Position numbers and translations under genes: made by a program. A DNA stretch of 64,000 nucleotides from Metellina segmentata (taxonomy: Eukaryota; Arthropoda; Arachnida; Araneae; Tetragnathidae), in contig OX375883.1 in assembly GCA_947359465.1 (NCBI GenBank), positions 20,299,828 to 20,363,827 on the forward strand, in the 5' to 3' direction. Positions 21,575 through 32,219 of the stretch are shown piece by piece; within the stretch, counting starts at the first letter, position 1, and each line of letters begins with the position of its first letter. The notes beneath the pieces were generated by a model. The model was not told the origin of the DNA, searched no databases, and worked only from the letters and a program-made list of their open reading frames with translations.

Positions 21575-22338
21575 GGCTATTTCGTCTTTTACGGCAACCT
21601 CGGCAAGCGGAAAGTTTAAATTTTCATTTTGAGTATTCTGGAAAGTTCTTTCAAAATCGTTAAGTTATTCTGGAAAGTTCTTTTCAAATCTTCTTTCTTT
21701 GGCGACTTTATAAGTGCGCAAAGGCGGTGGCCACCACTTTAAACATAGACTGCAGCTATTATTTGCAACGGAAATTTCCAAAATGATGCTTCTTTTAATG
21801 ACAATATTTATGATTGATTGTTTTAATATGTTAAATTATTTCTTGGATAATATGAATTAATAATTTGATATTTTACTTCATTTAATTAGAAATAAGAATA
21901 TCACGGGAAAATATAAGCCGACGGAAATTGATTAGGGATTTTGAAAAATAGTTATTTTATATTCGAAAATAGGTTGTGAATTTGAACTGAATTAAATTAT
22001 ATTTTATTTAAAAAGGGGTACAGCTTCAGTCTACATTTATACCAGTGGCAACGTCCTTGGCGCTTTTTTTTTTTTTTGGCTCACTTCTTAAGTCGCCATG
22101 GAAAGAAATATTTCAAATGAACCAATGAAATCAAACGACAGTTTAACCGGACTTTGAAAGAACTTTCTACAATATTCAAAATGAAAATTTTAAACTTGCC
22201 GCTTGCCGAGGTTGTCTAAAAATCCGCAATAACCGTAATACAGATGGGTTACCTTAACCTGTCATTACTCGCTACTAGAAGTGCGCCGAGACCGTTGATA
22301 CCGCTATAAACGTAGACTGAAGCTGTACCAAAAGAGGT
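21575..22338. repeat. Imperfect inverted-repeat (foldback) element
   Basis: The plus strand at 21585-21770 ('acggcaacctcggcaagcgg', 'agtttaaattttcattttga', 'ggaaagttctttcaaa', 'tggcgactt') is matched by the reverse complement of 22045-22235 (same words, scattered differences). The spacer is about 270 bases. A second inverted pair, 'ggtacagcttcagtctaca' at 22024 and its partner ending near 22325, overlaps the right part, so two nested or overlapping foldback units may exist. No ORF. Confidence 0.6.
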
Positions 22339-23408
22339 TTTGATTTGTTTTAAATTAAGTATGTTTTTAGCGATTTATTAAGGTAAAATCGGTAAAAAGC
22401 TATAAATATGTTAATTTTTATGATTTTTTTTTCATACAACATTAATGTTATTTAATAAAATTATTAAGTTTGCAAACAATGTGAAAAATAGTTTTTTAAC
22501 TTATAGATAATATTTAGAGTAAGAAAAAATAAATATTTTTACTCTTTTATGTTATGTATATTTCAGAGTTTGTGTAAATTATGGTGAAGTAATTTACTTC
22601 AGTTTGTAAATTGTGGTAAAGAGAAATTTACAATATGCTTTTTTAAGGTTTCTTATTTTTGGTGTGTAAAGATTGGCTACTGTGATGGTGTGTTTTATAA
22701 ATTTAATTTTCTTACTTATCAATTAAAATAAGCTGGGAATAGAAATAAAGACATTTTTGGCATTTATGTAAAATTTTAAATGATTAGTTGTAATTACTGT
22801 ACATTTTGGCAAGAGACCTGCCATCATTTACATGAAATCATAGATTTATTATTCTCAGGATGAAGCATATCGAAGTGGAAAAGGGGTTCTTGTGCGAAAT
22901 GTCTTGCCGTTAATATATGTTAGTCATAATAGTTTCCTATTATTGTCCTATATTTTTTGTAAGAAAATCCTATATTTTTTATTAAAAAAAATCCTATATT
23001 TTATCATATGGTCACTTCTATCCCTGTGTTTGCAGTGTAATAAATGAAACATGTTAAATAATTTTTCTGTTTTCTTCTTTTCTTTTCAGATCCATGGCTA
23101 TGGGTGGGTAGAGGTGGGAGGCGAAAATTGTATCCTTTTATTATATAAGTTAATAATTATATAAGTTAGTGTTTTATGTATGCTTTTTGTTACATCAGAA
23201 TGGTCCGAAACCAGGGGTGGATACGACACCATCATCCTAAAGCAGAGGGGCGGGAAAATATCAGCTGGTTGTGAGTTCAGGAGTGGTTCTTAGATTATTT
23301 ATGTAAAATCAACGGAAGCTCGGAAAAATATAAAAAGGGTATTAAAAATTAGGAAAAGTAATTTAGAATCAAAAGGAATTAAATTGGAATTTTTTTTTAA
23401 ATAATTTG
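22339..23408. other. AT-rich intergenic sequence
   Basis: Low-complexity AT stretches. A direct repeat of 'cctatattttttg/attaaa' units lies near 22950-23000. No gene. Confidence 0.4.
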
Positions 23409-23516
23409 GAGGATCTAAAAATTTTTCCGCCAGCTGGGTTTGAACTCGGGAAGTCATACTCCGCTGCCGACGCCAATCTGAAGGTAGGTGACTTTAGCCA
23501 TTAGGCCATCGTTGTT
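23409..23516 (-). mobile_element. tRNA-like SINE head (fourth type)
   Basis: The reverse complement shows 'gatggcctaatggctaaagt' (A-box-like) and, about 45 bases later, 'cgagttcaaacccagctgg' (B-box), i.e. an internal polymerase III promoter layout. Arms do not fold into a full tRNA. The body beyond the B-box, toward lower coordinates, is not like the A/B/C SINEs. Confidence 0.55.
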
Positions 23517-23572
23517 TCACGAAAAGAAGCTCTTTAAAAGATGACATTTTATATTTGGTTGATTTCAGTCTC

Positions 23573-23650
23573 ATTGGCCGTTACGGTTAGCCCCGCCCCC
23601 TGTTGTAGTAACTGTGAGGGTTTGGAAAATCGCCGCCCGGACGAGCTGAA
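23573..23650 (+). repeat. GC-rich segment matching 20838-20925 inverted
   Basis: Contains 'ttggccgttacggttagccc', 'cgccccctgttgtagtaact' and 'gagggtttggaaaatcgccg'. See the partner entry; the two sites are about 2.7 kb apart. Confidence 0.7.
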
Positions 23651-24162
23651 TACTGAGAGCGCCCGAGATTAGTGTTTTCCCCTAGGAGGCGTATCACCCT
23701 GTCACTCTACTTGACCATCTCTTTTGTATGGGCTGTATGGAACACAGAAGCAGTTTATACGGGCTCACTTGGGAATGTTTATATGCGCCGTTGTATGTGC
23801 CATTGTGTTCTTGGATTATTTTCTCACGTGTACTTTACCTTCACTCCTCTGGCTTTCAGGTTGTGCTTTGTAATTCTAGTTTTAAAAAAGTCGTTTTCAA
23901 GACTTTTCCTATTTCGGCAGATATTATTAGCATTAAATCTATTTGCTTTATAGGCTTGAAATAAATACGATTTGATTCGTGATTATTATGTCACGTAATA
24001 CCAAATCGCTGAACCGAGCGGAAAAATTGAAGCAATTTTCTTTCAAGATACTCACAAATCATATTTTTTTAAATCGGATGATGATGATTCTCTAAAAGTA
24101 CTAAGAAAGTAAACTGTGTTTTAGATAGCAGTTTATGTCAAGAAGATAAGGGGGAATTTGAA

Positions 24163-25760
24163 ATGAATTGTGGTGAAAGCCTTGATGAGTCGACGCTTAA
24201 TTTTAATGTTGACATGTCAAATAACGTTCAGAGTGAATGCGCACAGGAAACAAAATTTGTGCATCACACAGTACCTGTGCATAATTTGCTAACAGGCTCA
24301 ACAGCATTGGATTTTTTTAAATTGTTAATTTCGGATGAATTACTCAGATGAATGAAGTTATTCAAGTAAACACGAATAAATATGCAATTCTCTGTGCAAA
24401 GAAAAGAGGATTAGAGGATAAACATTGGCAACCTATCGAAAGGATTGATGAACTATGGAGATAATTTGGAATTGTTCTTGTTATGAGTGTTAGATCGGAA
24501 GGTTCCTGGTTCGAATCTGGGTCCGGGCATGAATTTTTGTAAGCGCATGGTGTCGAGGCGGCTGGTGCACCTTAAATCTGTCGTGGCCGAAAGTCCTCAA
24601 GTTGGGTTGGTGTGGAAGTTTGGTGAGTGGGGTGCCAGCTCAGGTGTTGCTTCGTCATCTGACCGTGGTTGAAAATTACGAGGTGTTGTCCTCGGATCTT
24701 TCCCTTAAGGGACTGATCCCGGGCCGTCGTCAATAGCCCGTTGTGTTGCTGTAGTACGACGTTAACTATATTTACCTAATTGATTGTAGTTCATTTGCAT
24801 AGGCTTTCTGACTATTGGTCGCAGAATCCGATGTTAGGTAACATGATGGTAAAAAAAACTTATGACCAGAGATAGATTTTTTAAAATTTTGCATTATTTT
24901 CACATCTCAGATAGAGAGAAGGAAGAAAGAGAGAAAATGTCGAGTTTTCTTATGTACAGAAGGTTGAACCTCTGTATTCTATAGTGAAAAACAAATGTTC
25001 TCAGCATCTCAATGCTCCTAGAGAAGTTTGTAATGACGAAACCATAATAAAATTTAAGGGCCGAGTGGGCCAAACAAGGTTTGAAAATGTGGCTCCTTTG
25101 TTCATCAAAATCCGGCTATGTTTTAAATTTTTAACTGTATGCTGAAAAAAGATGAGTAATATACCAAAGTCCCTGAAAGGACTTGGATACGATGTGGTCA
25201 CTTATTTGATAAGTACTCTGAAGAACAAAAGCCACAATATATATTTTGATCGTTTTTTTTTTGAAGTTTTCAAAGGATTTTCAAAGCAAAACTAATTCCA
25301 ACTTACTTCGCACGGCATGGATGGACAAAAAAAAAATGTTTTTATGCTGACCTCAAACTCAGAGAATGAAACAGGTCTTGTGCAAAGAAGGCAAAATTCT
25401 GTTAAAAGAGATAAAGTTTGCCCTACTGCTTTTATGAAGTACAATAAGCATATGGGTGGAGTGGATTTAGCTGATCAGAGGAAATACCACACTACTTCAA
25501 GAAAATCCTCAAAATGGTGGAAGTATTAAATTTTACTCCCTTCTTGATACAGCTGTCAATAATGCATATCTAACAAGCATGTCGGCCCCTAAGGGGTGCA
25601 AATCTCTTTACGATTTGAAATTGGAACTAATATCCGATATAGACAAGAAGTATTGGAGTGGAAAAAGAAAAAAACACATTTATTTATTCCACCCCACACA
25701 TTCATAAGAGGAGAAAAATAGATGGTCGAAAAAGAAAGTGTGTTCTATAGGAGAGGGAAG
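24163..25760 (+). pseudogene. PiggyBac-type transposase relic, split by a SINE
   Basis: Decayed DDE transposase pieces in order. LDFFKLLISDELLR (near 24307) is followed by a stretch ending in a 'W.PI..IDELW' pattern (24370-24460). Past the SINE comes YWSQNPMLG (near 24815), then KFKGRVGQTRF (near 25050). The most diagnostic block is AFMKYNKHMGGVDLADQRKY with RKSSKWWKY (25430-25529), followed in another frame by a SLLDTAVNNAYL-like segment. The YNK-MGGVD-AD motif is the hallmark of piggyBac transposases near the last catalytic Asp. Multiple stops and frame changes make it a pseudogene. Inverted ends and TTAA duplications were not located. Confidence 0.8.
24487..24776 (+). mobile_element. A-type SINE lacking the A-box
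   Basis: Starts at 'gtgttagatcggaaggttcc', so the first part of the tRNA head (including the A-box) is missing. The B-box 'ggttcgaatctggg' and the rest of the body are present to 'gttaactatatttacc'. It interrupts the piggyBac reading frame. The loss is consistent with 5' truncation during reverse transcription. Confidence 0.88.
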
Positions 25761-26071
25761 GGGCAATAAAACGAATTAAAAACGTTTTCTAATAGACTTG
25801 TAGAGAGCACATGGGAGTGCGAAATATGTCAGAAATGCTGTTGCAAAAGCTGTTTTGAAGAGAACCTATAAAAGTCGAGAAATTAACCCATAAAATTACA
25901 AAAAAAACTCATTATCATATAAAACAAAGTCAAAGAAAATATGGATAATCAAAGGAATATTAAAAATAAATTCGCGAAACCACCTGCTTTTAGAATAAGT
26001 ATTTAAAAGTTATAGCCGAAGTAGATCGTTAAATTTGAATTCTGCAATAGATTGTGTACATAATAGATAGA
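25761..26071. other. Sequence between two transposon relics
   Basis: AT-rich. May include the 3' end of the piggyBac relic, but nothing is diagnostic. Confidence 0.35.
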
Positions 26072-27527
26072 TATGCAGGGTGTTTCAGTGAACCGTTTCA
26101 GAACTTCTAAGAGGGGTAGAGTACATCCTGACAACTCGAAATCATATAGCAATGTGGGGTCGGAAATGCTTTCCTGAAGCGGTGTTGTACACAGAAGCAC
26201 CGTAAAGAAAAGAGACCGTAAGTGAGAAATCGTTTTAATAATACATGAAAAGAAGCAAAAGGTACATGGATTAAAGTAAGTGTTCGAAGTTTCTTCCACG
26301 GGCTACAACGCACGCCTCATATCTCCGACGCATGGACATCCGAACATTCTGGAATACTCCAGGCATATCTCGAATTTCTCCGGCAGCTACTGTAATTCTT
26401 GCAACCAGCTCCTCAACATTGTCAACAGGGGTGTCATAAACTAACGATTTCAGATGACCCCAGAAATAAAAATCAAGACATGATAGGTCGGGTGACCGAG
26501 CAGGCCAACGCACGGGACCACCACGTCCGATCCACTGCTGACCAAATGTGACATCCAGGTAGTTACGAACATCTCCGCTATAATGGGCAGGGGCTCCATC
26601 GTGTTGAAACCACATTGTCTGTTGCGTCGATGCAGAAATCTGTTCATCTCTCAAAAGTTGTGGCAATACTTGCTGCAGAAAGAGCAAGTAGTTAGGTCCG
26701 GTTAGACGAGACAGTAACAGGTAAGGTCCGATGAGGATCTCCCATAATACCGGCCCATACATTGACCGAAAATCGAATCTCTGCTGCACGACGTCGTATT
26801 GCATGCGGGTTCTCGACCGCCCAGATATGGTCGTTATGCGTGTTGAAAATTCCTTCCCTTGTGAAGGATGCTTCATCGGAAAACAACACTTCAGCAGGAA
26901 AAAGGGGATTTGTAGCACATTTTCCAAGGTACCACTGTGCGAAAGCAATACGAGGTGCATAATCCTCCGGTTGCTGTGTCTGGACACGCTGCACGTGAAA
27001 CGGATGCATGTCTTCTCGGAGAATCCTCCAAACGCTGTAGGGAAACCCCGACTGCGTTTGCTACACTTCGTATACTCGTTCTTGGATTCCCCTGTACATG
27101 CTGCAGTACATTCTGTTCGACGTCTGCAGTCCGTGCTGTTCTTACCCTGTCCCTGTCAGCTCTTTCTAATGAACCTGTCTCAGCTAACCTCTGGTGCAGT
27201 CTTGCAAAGAAATTATGACTGGGGATACGCCTAGTCGGATATCGTTCCGCGTACAAACGCTGTGCGGCTGGCCCACTACAATTTTCAGCCCCGTACGCCA
27301 AATGCATATCGGCTAACTCTGCGATCGTGTAATCATCCATCCTACTAACTTGGCGTTCTTGTGCGAAATGAAGATTCCCTACACGAAAGCTCGGGATTTT
27401 CGCACAACGCCATCTACCGTGTCAGGAAAGCATTTCTGACTGCCCATTGGTATATGATTTTGGTTCGTCAGGATGTACCCTACCCCTCTTAGAAGTTCTG
27501 AAACGGTTCACTGAAACACTTTGTATA
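26072..27527. mobile_element. End-to-end mariner-superfamily transposon, 57-bp inverted ends, TA duplication
   Basis: The left end (26076-26132, 'cagggtgtttcagtgaaccg' onward) and the right end (27467-27523) are inverted copies over about 57 bases with roughly four differences. Taking the ends as tgCAGGG and CTTTGta gives an element of 1452 bp at 26074-27525. TA lies on both sides (26072-26073, 27526-27527), as expected for the IS630-Tc1-mariner superfamily. The right end has drifted from CCCTG to CTTTG. It is the only transposon here whose both ends and coding region are all visible. Confidence 0.88.
26271..27340 (-). pseudogene. DD41D-type transposase with DUF4817-like N-terminus, frameshifted
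   Basis: The N-terminal block starts MDDYTIAELADMHLAYGAEN and continues with RIPSHNFFARLHQRLAETGS, a helix-turn-helix of the DUF4817 type often fused to such transposases. The frame then shifts twice. PRIAFAQWYLGK and VLFSDEASF (first Asp) lie in the frame 26692-27009. MWFQHDGAPAHY (second Asp) and PARSPDLSCLDFYFWGHLKS lie in the frame 26271-26987. Between the Asp of HDG and the Asp of LDF I count 41 residues, matching DD41D rather than DD34D mariner or DD34E Tc1 spacing. All three catalytic Asp are present, but two frameshifts make this copy non-coding as it stands. Confidence 0.82.
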
Positions 27528-27748
27528 GACATAGACATGTCAAATTTATCGTTCGTTTTAAAACTAAAAAACCCTATGTTCCATTTGCAATTTGAATGAC
27601 TGGTCTAAAAATTGACACCATTGAGAAAGCAATATCGGTATCCCGCAGCAAGAAGTGATCGACAGTGACCACATAACACGCCCTCTTCTTTAAAGGCCTG
27701 AAGACGAAGGGGGAAGAATCGCTTAGTGTAGTGGATCCAGATATCTCG

Positions 27749-28180
27749 TTAGGAATCCGACAACCCGTAAGGAAAGGAAAAAAGATTTTCGGGCGCTTTC
27801 AGGCGCGTTCGCGTATGCAGAGGGTTAAGCAATAAAAGTGATGATGTTTTATCTATGGAGTCATTCAATGGATCATAAAACTCTAGGGTACTGCTATCAA
27901 TATTTACAACAATTAGAATCCAATGTTTATTGACATTGGCTGGAATGAGCAAAATTCTATGTTTTTTTAATTGCTCAATATTTGAGTTAGTTAACTTTCC
28001 ACTATTTAATATCCAAGAGGAACATATTGCATTCAGTGACCCAAAGGTGTTTGAATACCTAATAACATTAAAAACAAAAGCATCAATTATTGCATTATAC
28101 AGCCAACCTTTGCAAAATGCAGAATAAGTTGATTTTAATAGGGTTTCTTCTTCTAGTGAAATATATAAAAAAAAAGAGAT
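27749..28180 (-). pseudogene. Ulp1-like (C48) cysteine protease fragment
   Basis: On the minus strand an open stretch reads KGWLYNAIIDAFVFNVIRYS near 28110-28050, then ILLIPANVNKHWILIVVNID and LEFYDPLNDS at about 27960-27860. The W-L---II-AF opening, the HW (catalytic His) and YDPL (catalytic Asp) are standard landmarks of SUMO-protease-like C48 domains. The Gln and Cys that should follow are absent: after about 27830 the sequence turns into unrelated GC-richer text. The domain is thus cut off before its nucleophile. It lies downstream, on the same strand, of the C2H2 and SGNH-like pieces at 28.6-30.8 kb, probably one former mobile-element gene. Confidence 0.65.
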
Positions 28181-28627
28181 CTAAAGACTTCAGCATGTAT
28201 ATCTTTATCTCTATGTCATTAAACTTTACTTCACATGCCAAAACATTATTTTTATCTATTGTATTAAATTTTGAAAACGGAATTAGCATTTAGAACATTG
28301 TTATTTACAGTTGGTTTATTAAACGAGTCCTTTTAAGGAGTCACAGTTCCTAACAAAACACAATAAATGTATTCCCGAAATTAATTTGTATCAAATGGTT
28401 CTTGAACACTAGACTCGTATATTATCTGATGGGCAAAGTAACACACAAACACACCACAGTTGACGAAATCTTGTTGCAGCACATGTAAAGGAAAATTAGC
28501 AGTCCCAACCCCATTCAAATCCACAGTTGTACAACTAAAATAATTTTTACATTATTAAAATTATGCAATACCTGTCAGAAGTATCATTATTTGATGGATC
28601 GCAAAAAGCGATGCATTTTTTTCTTTA

Positions 28628-29518
28628 TTAATAACTATCAAACACCAATGGTTTTCTATGCAAAGAGGCAGAAAAAAAATTTTTGATGATAAAATTAACG
28701 GACTGCCAGACGACGATTAAAAAATTAAATTGACAAGAATAACAATGAAATGTTTTAGAGCCATACTGCTTGCCTCCTGTTGTTTTAGTAAAGGATGTAA
28801 AAGTTGCTGTTCCTTCCATCTCTAACCAATTTTGGAAACTAACCATTGAATTAAATGAAAGTATTTGAAGAGAATCTGAATTGTGTACTTCCAACATATG
28901 TCTATTTAAATTCCAAAGGTGCTTAAATGGCTTATTACAATCTTGAAAAATACAGTAATGTATTTCCCATTCATTATTTAAATGACATAACTGCTCATGC
29001 CCAATAAATTTCGCCTCAATCTTAAAAAACTTTTCACAAACTGAACACTTTTTGGCCGTTAAGGTTTTCTTATGAGTACATACCATTTTATGACGTTGAA
29101 GATTGTACTTATTTGAAAATATTTTAAAGTATTTCTCACATGTCTTTAAATTAGAATTTGGTACACATTTACTAGTTAATGAATTAGCAAGAGATAGGAT
29201 ATCAATCGATTTCGAAATAGTGAATGGCGAGTTACATTGAAATTCTTGTGTACTGATTGAAGAAGTTAATGGTCTGTCCTTAGTTTTAGGTGATACAGAT
29301 GAATAGGAGGTTACACTAAACGTAGTTTCCCAACCATAATTGTTAGATAATTCAGAAACACAGATTTCTGAAATTGAATAAGCATCAGCTGAACAATGTT
29401 CTCTAGTAGTATCAGAAACTTTGGAGAGATCCTTCAGTAAACCACTATTTTCTTGCATTTTACACTTGCTTTTATGATTAGAAAATGATCTTTTTGAACT
29501 ATAGGACTTAAAACACAT
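28628..29518 (-). pseudogene. C2H2 zinc-finger ORF with FLYWCH/FAR1-like segment
   Basis: A 296-residue open frame. Around residues 130-150, CEKYFKIFSNKYNLQRHKMV is a finger-like block with the first Cys changed. KKCSVCEKFFKIEAKFIGHE with its distal H is a C2H2 finger near 29000. CIFQDCNKPFKHLWNLNRHM with EVH is another near 28900. A segment with FQNWLEMEGTATFTSF and KTFHCYSC follows (28740-28830) and resembles the FAR1/FLYWCH-like region of some MULE- and LINE-associated proteins. Upstream, in a different frame, there are more finger-like pieces (HCITGGDSVGHFE, near 29660). The open frame may be partly intact, but the surrounding frame breaks argue for a relic. Confidence 0.6.
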
Positions 29519-29824
29519 CTCACATTGACGAGGATATGATATTTTAATGCTAACATTACATGTTTTAAGATGGTTTATTAATTATGGTTTATTTTTTTAC
29601 AACATGCACAGTGTCTGGGATATAATTCCTTTTCCACCTCAAAATGCCCAACACTATCTCCACCTGTTATGCAATGTTTAATCAAACCTTCCTCCTTTCA
29701 TAGTTTGGTAAATGATAGTTGTTCTGATAAACAATCAAATACCTTTACTGCGTTATAACATTCTATGTTACAAGAAAATGGAAGAGTGGCAACTGACTGA
29801 ACATCTGAAATATTAGTACTAACA

Positions 29825-30250
29825 GGTAGAACAGGAGGAATAGAGGGTTGAAAATTATTCATGTTAGTGTGTTAAGTTTGGGTAAAGGAGGAAATTCTAA
29901 CAAAGAAGAGATGTCAGGAACATTAGATTTATTAGAAGGGGTAGTACTGGTAATTGTAAGAGAAAGAAAAGGAGTTACAGCAGGTTGAAAATTACACATG
30001 TTAGTGTTAGAAATAAGTTTGGGTGAAGGAGGAAATTCTAGCGAAGAATAGATGTCAGGAATGTTAGGTTTATTAGAAGGGGTGGTAGAGGTAATTGTTG
30101 GAGAAGGAATATACTGAATAACTGAAATATTAGCACTTACAGGTAGAACAGGAGGAATAACAGGTTGAAAATTACTCATGTTAGTGTTAGAAATAGGTTT
30201 GGGCAAAGTAGGAAATTCTAGCAAAGAGCAGATGTCAGGAACATTAAAAT
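29825..30250 (-). repeat. Proline/threonine-rich tandem coding repeats
   Basis: Three degenerate units on the minus strand, starting near 30245, 30066 and 29929, encode phrases such as LEFPPSPKLISNTNMCNFQP and TITSTTPSNKPNIPD. Spacing is about 179 bases between the first two and 137 between the last two; the third unit has lost about 42 bases, a multiple of three. The frame stays open through most of the array (29859-30224). It lies between the SGNH-like and zinc-finger parts and probably formed a low-complexity linker. Confidence 0.6.
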
Positions 30251-30319
30251 TATTTGAATGTACAGGTTTGAAAGAGGTTACAGAACATAGGCTAGGCTTA
30301 GAACAAGATCTAAAACTGA

Positions 30320-30823
30320 ACTTACTGCAGGACTTTCCTGCTTGGAGATTGCAGCTTCCATTGCAATCAGCCCAAGAAATGTTTGTAAAAACATTTTCGC
30401 CAAATGACGATTCCTTATTCTGTTGAGATGTAATCCATCACGTCCCGAGAGGCTTTTCCATGAACCAAAAGACTGACAAAAATAAAACGCTTCTAGGCCT
30501 CAGGCAAACCTCTTCTAGTTCACGATTGACAGTTGATGATCCCAGAAATAACCACCTTAGCAGTAGGATACAAAACAGAAAGCTCCTGAAAAAGGCTGGT
30601 GTATTTCTGAAGAATTTCAGAAACATCACTAGCAAGGTTATTACAAAGTCCCTACATGAAAAAGCATCCATTCATAATTACCTAAACTACCAAGTTTCCT
30701 TGATATCCTTTCTATCTTCGCACCTGGAAAAGAAATGATATCAACTTCATGATCCTGCAATTCGGTAATAAAGTATTCGTTCAAATACTTGACCATTGAA
30801 TCGCCAATTATTAGAAGCCTCAT
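30320..30823 (-). pseudogene. SGNH-hydrolase-like domain, frameshifted
   Basis: Starts with MRLLIIGDSMVKYLNEYF at 30823 (block I, GDS with the nucleophile Ser). IISFPGAKIERISRKLGSLG and FHVGT follow. In a shifted frame comes NNLASDVSEILQKYTSLFQE (so block III reads GT-NN) and VVISGIINCQS. After another shift, SFGSWKSLSGRDGLHLNRIR gives block V, with the catalytic Asp and His in RDGLHLN near 30430-30450. All the main SGNH blocks are thus visible in order in about 500 bases, across two frame changes. Such esterase-like domains occur in some LINE ORF1 proteins and other mobile-element proteins. Here it is the 5'-most part of the 27.7-30.9 kb minus-strand composite. Confidence 0.65.
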
Positions 30824-31262
30824 TATTAACACTAAGATACTGTGATCAACAAATATGAACAAACACAGAATGAAAATGCAAATCAGACAAAATGCAAGTT
30901 TATGATAATGAAAGGATAAAATATATAATTTAAGAGCAAGCACAAATTTAAGCAATCCAAAGATCCGCCAAATTGATTTCACAAACAATAAACAAATCCA
31001 AATGTAAAGCGCGGTAATAGGAATTAAGCGTCTCCCGGATATGAGTCACTTCACTAGCAAAACCACAGTAAAACGCCAAAGAGAGAATCCCTATATTCGT
31101 ACCAATCGGAGTGAATCAACTCCGTTGTAACCCAGTGAAAGCGTGAACATCGCCGGTCCACATTGTGACGTCACACATTCTAACTTTCCCCAAAGTTTTA
31201 CTAGGATGTGTAAGTCCCCTGATCAGGGACGTGCCAACGTTTTGAATAGAGGGGGGTGCGAG

Positions 31263-31658
31263 CATAGGCGTAACTAGGGTTGTTGAATGGGGAGGGGGTT
31301 TCTCCCGAAAAGAAGTACCCCTGTAAAAAGTGGGAAGAATAAATTAATTATATTAATATTGATTAATTATTAATATTGATTAATTATTAATAATAAATTA
31401 TAAGCAATTAATTAATTTATATAAAAAGATATTTGTCAATAAACACTTGATTTTTAAAAAAATCATATTTTTTTCTTTATACAATATTTACTAAATGACT
31501 TTATGGTGATTTTTAAAACTTACAATACATTTAAATTAGAAATTAAAACGTCGATTTTTTCTTAAACCTTTCGATTTTTTTTAACTTTTTAGATTTATAT
31601 TTGATTTGCTTGAATCACATGGGTAAAAATTATCTCGATTCTGACTCTGCCGCCTATG
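31263..31658. mobile_element. Possible short hAT-like element ('cataggcg' ends)
   Basis: The 'cataggcg' at 31263-31270 and 'cgcctatg' at 31651-31658 form inverted ends of an AT-rich block about 396 bp long. The ends resemble those of hAT-type non-autonomous elements. The 8-bp flanks do not match, so the call is tentative. Internal 'taattattaatattgat' repeats lie near 31350-31400. Confidence 0.35.
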
Positions 31659-31728
31659 AGTGCTCATAATTTTTAAAACAGAATCTATAGTTAAAAATTA
31701 GGTTTCAATGAAGCACAGTAGGCAATAT

Positions 31729-31757
31729 CAAAAAAAAAAAAAAAAAAAAAAAAAAAA
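31729..31757 (+). repeat. Poly(A) run
   Basis: Uninterrupted A-run of roughly 30 bases. It could be the tail of a retrotransposed sequence, but no head was identified upstream. Confidence 0.8.
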
Positions 31758-31904
31758 CAATGAAAGACAAAGATTAAAAATTAATTTAAAAAGTTAAAAA
31801 CTAATAACAATAAGTAAAATATAAAATGTATTTGAAAATTTGGTTTAAAAAAAGCATAATTGACAATAATAAAAAATTCCATTTTTAATCGAAACATTTT
31901 CCTC

Positions 31905-32100
31905 TGACCATTTACTCTGCATAATCTCGTATGAGTTCTTTAAAACACAATTGATTACAAAACTCATTTTCGATAGTTATAGTCAATCTACTTAGTCTAT
32001 GTATAGTTATTGTGGATCTGAAATAATTTTTGATGATTTTTAATTTCGAAAAACTTTTTTCACCACTTGCAACTTACATAGGCAAAGTTTTAAAATTCTG
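31905..32100 (-). pseudogene. hAT transposase C-terminal dimerisation fragment
   Basis: The minus-strand reading shows VASGEKSFSKLKIIKNYFRS followed by a RLSRLTITIENEF-like stretch and ELIRDYAE, the classic end of hAT transposases (consensus ERSFSKLK-IKNYLRSTM, then LS-E, then a short helix). One stop precedes the block and the rest of the transposase is not recognisable nearby. It is a small dead remnant. Confidence 0.7.
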
Positions 32101-32219
32101 AGTGCAATATTAATATAAATATGATAGATAATAATAAACCCCTGCGGAAAATTATATTGAAAATTCCTCGTTTTTCGAGAATGGGGAAATGAGTAAATTT
32201 TCTATTAATTAAATTTTAA

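Noticed and set aside
23672..23964. 93-residue hydrophobic plus-strand frame
   Set aside because: Composition reflects T-rich DNA; no upstream or downstream gene signals and an overlapping frame of similar length exists.
31729..31757. Poly(A) tail of a processed pseudogene
   Set aside because: No coding or RNA sequence with a matching end lies immediately upstream, and no flanking duplication was found.
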